Of a stretch of 64,000 nucleotides of DNA, positions 32,501 through 43,130 are shown piece by piece. Every line of letters starts with the position of its first letter. Position 1 is the stretch's first letter. The notes beneath the pieces are model-generated. The model saw only the letters and a program-made list of their open reading frames with translations. It was not told the origin of the DNA and made no database searches. Both the position numbers and the translations under genes were made by a program. Origin of the DNA: Skeletonema tropicum (Eukaryota; Bacillariophyta; Thalassiosirophyceae; Thalassiosirales; Thalassiosiraceae); the NCBI GenBank assembly GCA_037178625.1, contig CM074130.1, positions 4,216,001 to 4,280,000 of the forward strand, written 5' to 3'.

Positions 32501-35500
32501 CTAGCCGTCTGAGCAGTGCCAATATGCTGGTTTGGTATCACCGCCGACTATAATGGGCCACTAGAAGCGGCTCATGCGCGTATTGACGACGATAGATACG
32601 ATTTGGTAGAATGAAGCACTGCCGGCCAGCCCACACTCGACCTCTCAGATCAGCTACGACACTGTAGCAACGCTTATGTGAATACTAGCCGACTAAGCAA
32701 TGCTGATGTGCTTGTTTGGTATCACCGCCGACTATAATGGGCCACTAAAAGCGGCTCATGCGCGTATTGACGACGATAGATACGATTTGGTAGAATGAAG
32801 CACTGCCGGCCAGCCCACACTCGACCTCTCAGATCAGCTACGACACTGTAGCAACGCTTCTACGAATGCCAGCCGTCTGAGCAGTGCCAATATGCTTGTT
32901 TGGTATCATCGCCGACTATAATGGGCCACTAGAAGCGGCTCATGCGCGTATTGACGACGATAGATACGATTTGGTAGAATGAAGCACTGCCAGCCTGCCC
33001 ACACTGGACCTCTCAGATCAGCTACGACACTGTAGCATCGCTTCTACGATCGCCTGCCGTCTGAGCAGTGCCAATCTGTTTGATTGGTATCATCGCCGAC
33101 TATAATGGGCCACTAGAAGCGGCTCATGCGCGTATTGACGACGATAGATACGTTTTGGTAGAATGAAGCACTGCCGGCCAGCCCACACTGGACCTCTCAG
33201 ATCAGCTACGACACTGTAGCATCGCTTCTACGAACGTCAGCCGTCTGAGCAGTGCCAATATGCTTGTTTCGTATCACCGCCGACTATAATGGGCCACTAG
33301 ATGCTGCTCATGCGCGTATTGACGACGATAGATACGATTTGGTAGAATGAAGCACTGCCGGCCAGCCCACACTGGACCTCTCAGATCAGCTACGACACTG
33401 TAGCATCGCTTCTACGATCGCCAGCCGTCTGAGCAGTGCCAATCTGCTTGATTGGTATCACCGCCGACTATAATGGGCCACTAAAAGCGGCTCATGCACG
33501 TATTGACGACGATAGATACGTTTTGGTAGAATGAAGCACTGCCGGCCAGCCCACACTCGACCTCTCAGATCAGCTACGACACTGTAGCATCGCTTCTACG
33601 AACGTCAGCCGTCTGAGCAGTGCCAATATGCTGGTTTGGTATCACCGCCGACTATAATGGGCCACTAGAAGCGGCTCATGCGCGTATTGACGACGATAGA
33701 TACGATTTGGTAGAATGAAGCACTGCCGGCCAGCCCACACTGGACCTCTCAGATCAGCTACGACACTGTAGCATCGTTTATGTGAATACTAGCCGTCTGA
33801 GCAGTGCCAATATGCTGGTTTGGTATCATCGCCGACTATAATGGGCCACTAGAAGCGGCTCATGCGCGTATTGACGACGATAGATACGATTTGGTAGAAT
33901 GAAGCACTGCCGGCCAGCCTTCACTGGACCTCTCAGATCAGATACGACACTGCAGCATCGCTTCTACGAACGCCAGCCGTCTGAGCAGTGCTGATGTGCT
34001 TGTTTGGTATCACCGCCGACTAGAATGGTGTACTAGAAGGGGCTCATAACCGTATTGACGACGATAGATACGATTTGGTAGAATGAAGCACTGCCGGCCA
34101 GCCCACACTGGACCTCTCAGATCAGCTACGACACTGTAGCATCGCTTCTACGAACGTCAGCCGTCTGAGCAGTGCCAATCTGCTTGTTTGGTATCACCGC
34201 CGACTATAATGGGCCACTAGAAGCGGCTCATGCGCGTATTGACGACGATAGATACGATTTGGTAGAATGAAGCACTGCCGGCCAGCCCACACTCGACCTC
34301 TCAGATCAGCTACGACACTGTAGCATCGTTTATGTGAATACTAGCCGTCTGAGCAGTGCCAATATGCTGGTTTGGTATCACCGCCGACTAGAATGGGCCA
34401 CTAGAAGCGGCTCATGCGCGTATTGACGACGATAGATACGATTTGGTAGAATGAAGCACTGCCGGCCAGCCTTCACTGGACCTCTCAGATCAGCTACGAC
34501 ACTGTAGCATCGCTTCTACGAACGTCAGCCGTCTGAGCAGTGCCAATATGCTTGTTTGGTATCACCGCCGACTATAATGGGCCACTAGATGCTGCTCATG
34601 CGCGTATTGACGACGATAGATACGATTTGGTAGAATGAAGCACTGCCGGCCAGCCCACACTGGACCTCTCAGATCAGCTACGACACTGTAGCATCGCTTC
34701 TACGTTCGCCAGCCATTCGGAGCAGTGCCAATATGCTTGATTGGTATCACCGCCGACTATAATGGGCCACTAAAAGCGGCTCATGCGCGTATTGACGACG
34801 ATAGATACGTTTTGGTAGAATGAAGCACTGCCGGCCAGCCCACACTCGACCTCTCAGATCAGCTACGACACTGTAGCATCGCTTCTACGAACGTCAGCCG
34901 TCTGAGCAGTGCCAATATGCTGGTTTGGTATCACCGCCGACTATAATGGGCCACTAGAAGCGGCTCATGCGCGTATTGACGACGATAGATACGATTTGGT
35001 AGAATGAAGCACTGCCGGCCAGCCCACACTGGACCTCTCAGATCAGCTACGACACTGTAGCATCGTTTATGTGAATACTAGCCGTCTGAGCAGTGCCAAT
35101 ATGCTGGTTTGGTATCATCGCCGACTATAAATGGGCCACTAGAAGCGGCTCATGCGCGTATTGACGACGATAGATACGATTTGGTAGAATGAAGCACTGC
35201 CGGCCAGCCCACACTGGACCTCTCAGATCAGCTACGACACTGTAGCATCGTTTATGTGAATACTAGCCGTCTGAGCAGTGCCAATATGCTGGTTTGGTAT
35301 CACCGCCGACTAGAATGGGCCACTAGAAGCGGCTCATGCGCGTATTGACGACGATAGATACGATTTGGTAGAATGAAGCACTGCCGGCCAGCCTTCACTG
35401 GACCTCTCAGATCAGCTACGACACTGTAGCATCGCTTCTACGAACGTCAGCCGTCTGAGCAGTGCCAATATGCTTGTTTGGTATCACCGCCGACTATAAT

Positions 35501-37470
35501 GGGCCACTAGAAGCGGCTCATGCGCGTATTGACGACGATAGATACGATTTGGTAGAATGAAGCACTGCCGGCCAGCCCACACTGGACCTCTCAGATCAGC
35601 TACGACACTGTAGCATCGCTTCTACGATCGCCAGCCGTCTGAGCAGTGCCAATCTGCTTGTTTGGTATCACCGCCGACTATAATGGGCCACTAAAAGCGG
35701 CTCATGCGCGTATTGACGACGATAGATACGTTTTGGTAGAATGAAGCACTGCCGGCCAGCCCACACTGGACCTCTCAGATCAGCTACGACACTGTAGCAT
35801 CGCTTCTACGATCGCCAGCCGTCTGAGCAGTGCCAATCTGCTTGTTTGGTATCACCGCCGACTATAATGGGCCACTAAAAGCGGCTCATGCGCGTATTGA
35901 CGACGATAGATACGTTTTGGTAGAATGAAGCACTGCCGGCCAGCCCACACTGGACCTCTCAGATCAGCTACGACACTGTAGCATCGCTTCTACGAACGTC
36001 AGCCGTCTGAGCAGTGCCAATATGCTTGTTTGGTATCACCGCCGACTATAATGGGCCACTAGAAGCGGCTCATGCGCGTATTGACGACGATAGATACGAT
36101 TTGGTAGAATGAAGCACTGCCGGCCAGCCCACACTCGACCTCTCAGATCAGCTACGACACTGTAGCATCGTTTATGTGAATACTAGCCGTCTGAGCAGTG
36201 CCAATATGCTGGTTTGGTATCACCGCCGACTAGAATGGGCCACTAGAAGCGGCTCATGCGCGTATTGACGACGATAGATACGATTTGGTAGAATGAAGCA
36301 CTGCCGGCCAGCCTTCACTGGACCTCTCAGATCAGCTACGACACTGTAGCATCGCTTCTACGAACGTCAGCCGTCTGAGTTGTGCCAATATGCTTGTTTG
36401 GTATCACCGCCGACTATAATGGGCCACTAGAAGCGGCTCATGCGCGTATTGACGACGATAGATACGATTTGGTAGAATGAAGCACTGCCGGCCAGCCCAC
36501 ACTGGACCTCTCAGATCAGCTACGACACTGTAGCATCGCTTCTACGATCGCCAGCCGTCTGAGCAGTGCCAATCTGCTTGATTGGTATCACCGCCGACTA
36601 TAATGGGCCACTAAAAGCGGCTCATGCGCGTATTGACGACGATAGATACGTTTTGGTAGAATGAAGCACTGCCGGCCAGCCCACACTGGACCTCTCAGAT
36701 CAGCTACGACACTGTAGCATCGCTTCTACGAACGTCAGCCGTCTGAGCAGTGCCAATATGCTTGTTTGGTATCACCGCCGACTATAATGGGCCACTAGAA
36801 GCGGCTCATGCGCGTATTGACGACGATAGATACGATTTGGTAGAATGAAGCACTGCCGGCCAGCCCACACTCGACCTCTCAGATCAGCTACGACACTGTA
36901 GCATCGTTTATGTGAATACTAGCCGTCTGAGCAGTGCCAATATGCTGGTTTGGTATCACCGCCGACTATAATGGGCCACTAGAAGCGGCTCATGCGCGTA
37001 TTGACGACGATAGATACGATTTGGTAGAATGAAGCACTGCCGGCCAGCCTTCACTGGACCTCTCAGATCAGCTACGACACTGCAGCATCGCTTCTACGAA
37101 CGCCAGCCGTCTGAGCAGTGCTGATGTGCTTGTTTGGTATCACCGCCGACTAGAATGGTGTACTAGAAGGGGCTCATAACCGTATTGACGACGATAGATA
37201 CGATTTGGTAGAATGAAGCACTGCCGGCCAGCCCACACTGGACCTCTCAGATCAGCTACGACACTGTAGCATCGCTTCTACGAACGAGAACAATCTGAGC
37301 AGTGCCAATGTGCTTGTTTGGTATCACCGCCGACTAGAATGGGCCACTAGAAGCGGCTTATGCGCGTATTGACGACGATACATACGATTTGGTAGAATGA
37401 AGCACTGCCGGCCAGCCCACACTGGACCTCTCACACTGGACCTCTCTGATCAGCTACAAGATTGTAGCAT
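29551..37470. repeat. 184-base satellite array with higher-order structure
   Basis: About 7.9 kb of head-to-tail monomers. The landmark cctctcagatcagctacgac recurs at 29893, 30077, 30261 and 30445, exactly 184 apart; dividing the span by 184 gives about 43 copies. Variants are 180 bases (gcac lost after gaat) and a 148-base first spacing. The core gggccactagaagcggctca...gcgcgtattgacgacgatag is almost invariant, while the segment after actgtagc varies between a few forms (tatgtgaatactagccg, ctacgatcgccagccg, ctacgaacgtcagccg). Every frame is closed. On the left a four-monomer period of about 733 bases is visible. On the right a rare monomer (tggtgtactagaagg) recurs after 17 monomers (34024 and 37153). 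Satellite DNA; function unknown. Confidence 0.97.
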
Positions 37471-37699
37471 TACTTTCTCTTGTGTCTTTTTTTGAGTAGT
37501 GATTGATTGAATTTTTTTTCGTTTACAAGTATTGGGCCGCTATGGTATTGCTGCGGCTCACATGCGCGTATTGATGTGTTGTTTGAATCAAGTTTGAATG
37601 AGACGTTGTGAGCAAAGTATCAATATTTCTACTTACTACTAGTTGAGTTTTTATGTATGACTTTTTGATCGTCCATTGAAAGGATTTTTTTTGACACGC
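37471..37699. repeat. Diverged satellite monomer at right edge
   Basis: Bases 37448-37600 contain decayed monomer landmarks: ctgatcagctacaagattgtagc, then ttgggccgctatgg, and gcggctcacatgcgcgtattga, in the right order and roughly the right spacing. Edge monomers of satellites are commonly older than internal ones. Confidence 0.7.
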
Positions 37700-37707
37700 A
37701 TCAACTT

Positions 37708-39006
37708 AGGAGGGGTGGCCTCAACCTGTCCGCGAAATCGTTACATGTGTAACTGCTGGCTTCCTCGCTGATGACGTAGGAATTTAATTCCTACGTAAAC
37801 TTGTACTAGGATCTGTAACATCGGGTTACATGGGTAGGGAGGCTGAACCTCTACGAAAAGTCTAACATGAAATAACCCCATTATTAATGAACTCAACCAA
37901 TTACATGCAACTTTCCAACTACATCGAGAATCAAATTCTCTCCAATACGCTTTGCAACCTCTTCCTTGTTGTAATCTGCATCATATAATTCGACATCTTC
38001 ATACTCACCAACTTCATTCTTCCGGAGCATTCGAATGTCTACCTTGTATGGCTTTGCTTCTTTCCCCCACTTCTTACTAGACGATTGACTTATCATCCAC
38101 TTGTTGTAATGTTTATCATGAATCACCATGACACGAAATGGTCGTTGCACCGTAGTAGCGTTTGCTCCATTTCCAATCTTCACGTTTGCAATAATAACAA
38201 CATCCCTCTCGATGAGAATATCCTCAGCAACTACTTCACCATCTTCATTTGATTTAATACGTTCGGGCGGAGAAGCTATCCAACGCTGCACCAATGATTT
38301 CACTTTCCTTTCTTTGCTTGTAGAACCCATAACATGTTCTGTGCAAGCAAGGCTTGCACTTGCAGTCAGTACACAATCCTGCAACTCTTCTATTGAAGTG
38401 GAAACAATCATACTGCGGAAGCTCGACATCAACTTTTCTGCGTGGCTCTTTGAACCTGCGATTGTAGAAGTGAAGGGCGTTTGATCCTCAGCTGTCAATT
38501 CATCATCACCCCCCAGTACAATAATATCATTATCATCCTTTCCCTTCTTCCCACGTCACAGCATTCGACTCAATTTCATTATTGATGTTGTTTTGGGCAA
38601 TGGAGGTGTTGCTGTGACTTTTTTGGTTGTCGACATATTTTGGATTTACCTTCCTCAATCGTTTCGAGCCTACTTCTACTGTGTCCCCTCTCTCTTTACG
38701 CTGCTTGTCAGCCCATTCATCATACTTCATTTTGTTTGACGACATATTGTTGATGATCTATGTTGTCTATTTAATGTTCCATGGTGAATCTCTCTCTCAT
38801 GGACACTATTATTTTTATTTGATGGTCGGTGGTGGTGGCTCGGGAAACTTGTCAGCCAAATCGTTACATGTGTAACTCTCAGATGTCTCGTGGCTGCCAC
38901 ACTATTAGCAAAAATGGTTACAGGAGTAACTGTCCGATGTCTCGTGGCTGACAACTTGGTTACTTAGCGGAATTAGTATGGTTCTACGTACGAGGCCACC
39001 CCTCCT
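37708..39006. mobile_element. 1.3 kb TIR element with target duplication
   Basis: Perfect 15-base terminal inverted repeats aggaggggtggcctc (37708-37722 and 38992-39006) are flanked by the direct repeat atcaactt (37700-37707 and 39007-39014). The alternative parse is 16-base ends and a 6-base duplication tcaact. An 8-base duplication fits hAT-type elements, but the ends do not match the usual hAT start well. Near both ends the motif gttaca-tg-tgtaac or gttacaggagtaac occurs (37740, 38863, 38917), the last two in a 54-base tandem repeat. A perfect 23-base palindrome lies at 37774-37796. No transposase is encoded; the interior holds the gene at 37893-38745. Confidence 0.8.
37893..38745 (-). CDS. 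Hypothetical protein inside TIR element
   Basis: A first ORF (ATG at 38745, 70 residues) and a second (to 37893) join into 283 residues if one base is skipped in the gggaaagg stretch near 38545; the joined sequence continues naturally as KDDNDIIVLGGDDEL. The N-terminus is basic and charged. The C-terminal 200 residues look like a folded alpha/beta domain (FRVMVIHDKHYNKWMIS, YKVDIRMLR). No membrane span, signal peptide or zinc motif, and no resemblance to a transposase that I recognise. Family unknown. It lies wholly inside the mobile element, so it is either its cargo or a captured host gene. Confidence 0.55.
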
Positions 39007-39114
39007 ATCAACTTCCGCGATGACACAGTGAGTTCCCTAACCTCGCTGCGATGCATTATTCATCGATCATTTCACTGGAATATTTAACGGACGCAACATC
39101 TGCGAGTTATCACA

Positions 39115-39873
39115 ATGGTCTGCCGATCCATTTTATCCGTTGCCGCACTGCTGGCTTCATCTCGCGTAGCTCAAGCTTACAACTTACAGATGTCAGTTAG
39201 TTCTGGTTCGAATAGTTCCAACTCATCACGACGAAGATTCGTATCACAAAGTCTTGCATTTGGTTTGGGTACTGTCACCGCATCCACTCTATCAACATCA
39301 TTGACCCCCGACGCCAACAATGGGGTTGCGAACGCTGTAGGACCAGTCAAAATTGATATCGTCAACCCAACCTACACAGCAGCGCCCTGTCCAAAGGACA
39401 AGCCAATCCCAGGTGAAAAAGCGATGAAGGGAATGAGAGGATTATGTGTCCAAGTCAAGGCTGAATTAGCCGAGAACTCACCAAAGCCGCTAGACAAGGT
39501 CGGCGTTTACGGCTACGTTGACGATGCACTCACGTCGGAATCTGTTCTTGCGAATAACCCCGACTCTGGAACGGACGCGGGTCAATTTGCGATGATTCCA
39601 GAAATCAAAACTACTGATAAAAATATTGAGTTTGAATTCATTGCAGCGGTTCCAATGGAGAAGGATTTGGCCAGTTATGAAAATGGAATTGGGCCATTGT
39701 CCTTCAAGTCTTTGAGGATCATTAGCTTTCCGGGTGGGCAGCAATTTGGAGCGATTAGTCCCTGCGAAATGAATGAATTTAGTGAGGAATGTGAAGCGTG
39801 GGAGGAAGAGAATGGACCTTACAAAAAGGCGGATTTCATGGTCAAGAGTAACCCACGAACAAAAGGATATTAA
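39115..39873 (+). CDS. Plastid thylakoid-lumen protein
   Basis: 252 residues, single exon. The targeting is tripartite: an ER signal peptide (to about SRVAQA), a short Ser/Arg transit segment, then a twin-arginine signal (SRRRFVSQSLAFGLGTVTAS ... NGVANA) for the thylakoid Tat pathway. The mature domain of about 185 residues includes a PCPKDKPIPGEKAMKGMRGLC segment and two Cys near the end. Such lumenal proteins occur across algae with red-derived plastids; the exact family and role are not recognised. The site after the signal peptide has Tyr where diatom plastid signals usually have Phe. Confidence 0.7.
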   Translation: MVCRSILSVAALLASSRVAQAYNLQMSVSSGSNSSNSSRRRFVSQSLAFGLGTVTASTLSTSLTPDANNGVANAVGPVKIDIVNPTYTAAPCPKDKPIPGEKAMKGMRGLCVQVKAELAENSPKPLDKVGVYGYVDDALTSESVLANNPDSGTDAGQFAMIPEIKTTDKNIEFEFIAAVPMEKDLASYENGIGPLSFKSLRIISFPGGQQFGAISPCEMNEFSEECEAWEEENGPYKKADFMVKSNPRTKGY

Positions 39874-39994
39874 ATGAATACTTCTGAAGGTGGGTGGTCT
39901 AGACGATAAAACAAGTAGATAAATCACAGATAAGATACCTATGGAATAACAGATACTTAACACAAACTACTTCAAGATGGATATCAACTACTTG

Positions 39995-42900
39995 TCAACC
40001 GTCCTCCTTTTTCTTGTTGCCAGAAAATATCTGCTCAATACGATCTGAGTTGGCAGAAGTAAAATTGAAAGAAGGTGCACTTGCTGAAACTCCTTCATAA
40101 CGTGGGTTTCTTCTCCCAGATAAATATCGTCTATAGCCTCTTGAATCGACTCTTGTCCCTTCTAGTCGTGGTGCTCCACTTGTGGTAGTGGGAGATAGCA
40201 AGCTGCTGTTACCAAGTCCACCATGAGGATATGATGACTGAGATCTGAATAAAGATCCATACCTTTCTCTTCTGTCAGAAGTACTCAATGTAGGGAACAA
40301 GCCCTGCGTTGAGTTGTTACGTGTCATCTTGTTCAAACTCCATTCTAACTGCAATGTTGACCGGTCATCGTTCTTAGGTGTACCTACGCCTTCTTTGGTC
40401 TCATTGTCTCGAACATCTTTGCTTCCGACGTCTTCTTCTTCTTTATCTTGCTTCTCAAATCTTCCTCTTTCCTCACAAGGGCTAGTAGAAGCATCTTTGC
40501 ATTGACTAGGGATACAAAGTGGCGACGTCCCCTTTTCACAAGTTTCTACAACTGCTGTCTTTGCGTTTGTACTACATCCTTTCTCAAGTGGAGATGGTTG
40601 CAACTGTGATGATTTCTCCGACCCTGTGGTATGCGGGGTGAGGTCGGATCTATCGTCTACAGCTGCATCAACCGAAATTGATACATCGTTTTGACATCCA
40701 AGTGCACTCGTCGAGGGCGTAGTCGATGAATTATCGCACTTCAGTCTTTCCTCCACATCTGCTAGTGACTTCATCACACTCTGTAGACTGCGACAATCCT
40801 CATCGGAGCTGTCTTCATCGTTAAGGGACATATCTATGGTTCCAGCTTGAAGGTTCGGGGGCGATGACACTTCACATTCCTTGCTGGTGTTTCGGTGCCT
40901 CTTTGCGTCCGGGACCGAAAATGATGTCGTTTGATCTATCTTTCGCTTCATCGTTGGAGCGTCATATTCTTCTGGGGGATCAATTGGCTGGCGTCGCCGA
41001 GAGGTAGATTCATCCTCGGACTGATCGTGCGACGAATGAAAAGGATCTTGCAACTCTTTTGCATCGGACGCCGCATTATCCATGGAAGGGCCCGTATTGA
41101 AGGTGGCATTTCTTTCATTTCCTTTTTCATCAATCACTTCGCACACATGGATACGGGTGTCTACCTTTGTAGCTTCAACGAGTGAAGTCTCTACTGTTCG
41201 ACCAACATCATTTTCTGCTGCCCTCGCAGAATGCTCATTTAGCACCTCATTTTCATTAGCACCGATATGCAGGAATGATTGCTGAGACCATTCTTCAAAA
41301 AGTGAATCAGGAGAGGATTCTACTTGTATTTGCTTCGTAGAAATATCATCGTTGTTATCGGGAGGCGGAGGCGGAGGCAGATGACTGTTTACCGTATCAT
41401 TGTCGTCATGCCCTTCTTCTCTCTGCAAGCTATTACCACCTTCATTCTGCAAGCTGTTTTGTATTCGTAAGCGTTCAGACAATTCCTCGTCGGATTGCGG
41501 CTCTTCGCCTTTGCTTTTCTTGCCTACAACTCTAGTGCAGCACGACCTGATACTTCTTGTCTTCCTCCAGTGACGTTGGATGGCGGTAGCACACTTGTTC
41601 GCTTTTGGTAGACTTCGAATTTGCTTTAATGTACCTGATGCTAAAGACAGCTGAATCCTTCCGACTGGAGCAGGAGAACAGCTATTTGGGTCAAGAATGT
41701 CAAACCAACCATTCGCTTCAAATCTTGGCAATAAGCCAAGAGTGTCTGAACTCTTAAGCATTTGCTCCTGAAAGGGTATCGACACATGGCCAGCGATCAC
41801 TTTTTCACCATTATAATAGTATCGTAACTGCATCGTGATTTCTATACCACCATTCAAAGTCTTTAGTCCTGCTTGCCAAGAGAGCTGGGCTGGCAACGAC
41901 ACAAGCTCCTTGCATTCATTCGGCATCTCTACAGTTTTGACATTTTCTGACGAATACGTGGACGTTTCATGGCCACCAAGTGCATTACTTTGTACCAGAT
42001 CGCACAAGGATATCAACGGCTCATTGCATGTAAGATTCAACTCGATGGACGAGGGAGGACTACCGATATCAATGGCAGAGATTCGCAGATTTGATAGACA
42101 ATGAACTCCAATGTCAATCCAGATGGGTGGAGGCTGCATAGGCTCTAATTTTGGTGGTAGTAGTGCCTCAGGTTGTGTCGTAGAAGAGGAGCGAACTTGC
42201 GTGGCGTTTGCAGCGGTGGCAACATTGGATAAGAACAAAGAGATTGGATGAGGAAATGTGTCTTCATCAGCAGCAACAGCAGCAGCGGTGTCTGTCGGCT
42301 GCTCGCATGCAGTGACAGTTTCATCGTTTTGGTTCGAAGTTCTAGGTGGCGATGCAGCGCTTGAAATAATGTTTGATATCCATGAATCGTATGGATCAAC
42401 TCCAGTTGCTGCAACAATTGAAGTATCAACAGTGGGAATCGTCATATCGTCAGAACAAATGTCCAACAGCTCCGAAATGAGCGAGTACTTCTCCCCCGCG
42501 ATGCTGCCGCTGTCACATAGTTCGCTATCCTGATATTCGCTACCATTCGCCTGTTCGAGCAATTGGTTCATTTCAAAGTCGTCAACTTGCTGCAGATTCG
42601 GCTGCTGCGTCTGGGCGGGCATTAATCTAAAGTGTAAGTCAAATGTAGCTTCGCCAATGATGGTTTGACAAAGCGAAATGACACCCTTTGAAGATCGTTT
42701 GCAGTCCTGCACTGGAAGCGATAAATCAGGAATGAAGACATTTCCTATCAAAGCTGAATCTTTGGTAAGGATTTTGATGTGCAAAGGCGACGCATCCCTC
42801 AAGTAAGTTGCTATCGTGGATCTTTCACCAACGAGAGTAAAATTGACTGACTCGCCCCGAGGAGCTACAGAGCAACCAATGCCCCCCCAAAATTTAATGT

Positions 42901-43087
42901 GAGCAACGACGTTGGGCACGGAGCATTGCCGAAAGGAAATTGTTAATGTGCCAGCGCGATTGCCGTCGATACCGGGCGGCAGCGTGTAAGTTTTCACCAT
43001 CTTCTGCTTCTGTTTGACTCTGGCAGTCTTATCCGTATTCTCATTTTTTAAAATATGTGTTTTATGTGGATGGTCAGCTCCTGCCAA
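39995..43087 (-). CDS. C2-domain protein, C2CD3-like
   Basis: 1030 residues, single exon. Residues about 40-155 are predicted as a C2-like beta sandwich (HIKFWGGIGCSVAPRGESVNFTL, ATYLRDASPLHIKILTKDSALIGNVFI), which resembles the N-terminal C2 of the centriole distal protein C2CD3. A second weaker C2-like segment lies at about residues 320-490. A short basic IQ-like helix (CATAIQRHWRKTRSIRS) follows. The second half is Ser/Glu-rich and disordered. If correct it would act in basal-body assembly, which fits the KAP3 gene nearby, but the resemblance is weak. Confidence 0.5.
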   Translation of the reverse strand: MAGADHPHKTHILKNENTDKTARVKQKQKMVKTYTLPPGIDGNRAGTLTISFRQCSVPNVVAHIKFWGGIGCSVAPRGESVNFTLVGERSTIATYLRDASPLHIKILTKDSALIGNVFIPDLSLPVQDCKRSSKGVISLCQTIIGEATFDLHFRLMPAQTQQPNLQQVDDFEMNQLLEQANGSEYQDSELCDSGSIAGEKYSLISELLDICSDDMTIPTVDTSIVAATGVDPYDSWISNIISSAASPPRTSNQNDETVTACEQPTDTAAAVAADEDTFPHPISLFLSNVATAANATQVRSSSTTQPEALLPPKLEPMQPPPIWIDIGVHCLSNLRISAIDIGSPPSSIELNLTCNEPLISLCDLVQSNALGGHETSTYSSENVKTVEMPNECKELVSLPAQLSWQAGLKTLNGGIEITMQLRYYYNGEKVIAGHVSIPFQEQMLKSSDTLGLLPRFEANGWFDILDPNSCSPAPVGRIQLSLASGTLKQIRSLPKANKCATAIQRHWRKTRSIRSCCTRVVGKKSKGEEPQSDEELSERLRIQNSLQNEGGNSLQREEGHDDNDTVNSHLPPPPPPDNNDDISTKQIQVESSPDSLFEEWSQQSFLHIGANENEVLNEHSARAAENDVGRTVETSLVEATKVDTRIHVCEVIDEKGNERNATFNTGPSMDNAASDAKELQDPFHSSHDQSEDESTSRRRQPIDPPEEYDAPTMKRKIDQTTSFSVPDAKRHRNTSKECEVSSPPNLQAGTIDMSLNDEDSSDEDCRSLQSVMKSLADVEERLKCDNSSTTPSTSALGCQNDVSISVDAAVDDRSDLTPHTTGSEKSSQLQPSPLEKGCSTNAKTAVVETCEKGTSPLCIPSQCKDASTSPCEERGRFEKQDKEEEDVGSKDVRDNETKEGVGTPKNDDRSTLQLEWSLNKMTRNNSTQGLFPTLSTSDRRERYGSLFRSQSSYPHGGLGNSSLLSPTTTSGAPRLEGTRVDSRGYRRYLSGRRNPRYEGVSASAPSFNFTSANSDRIEQIFSGNKKKEDG

Positions 43088-43130
43088 ATATGCCTAATTT
43101 AACATATCTTCAGATGATCTCTTCCCATGA

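Noticed and set aside
29551..37470. CRISPR-like array
   Set aside because: The whole 184-base unit repeats; there are no unique spacers, and the genome is eukaryotic.
29551..37470. Tandem ncRNA or tRNA genes in the satellite
   Set aside because: No A/B box pair, cloverleaf or termination T-run that recurs in each monomer could be recognised.
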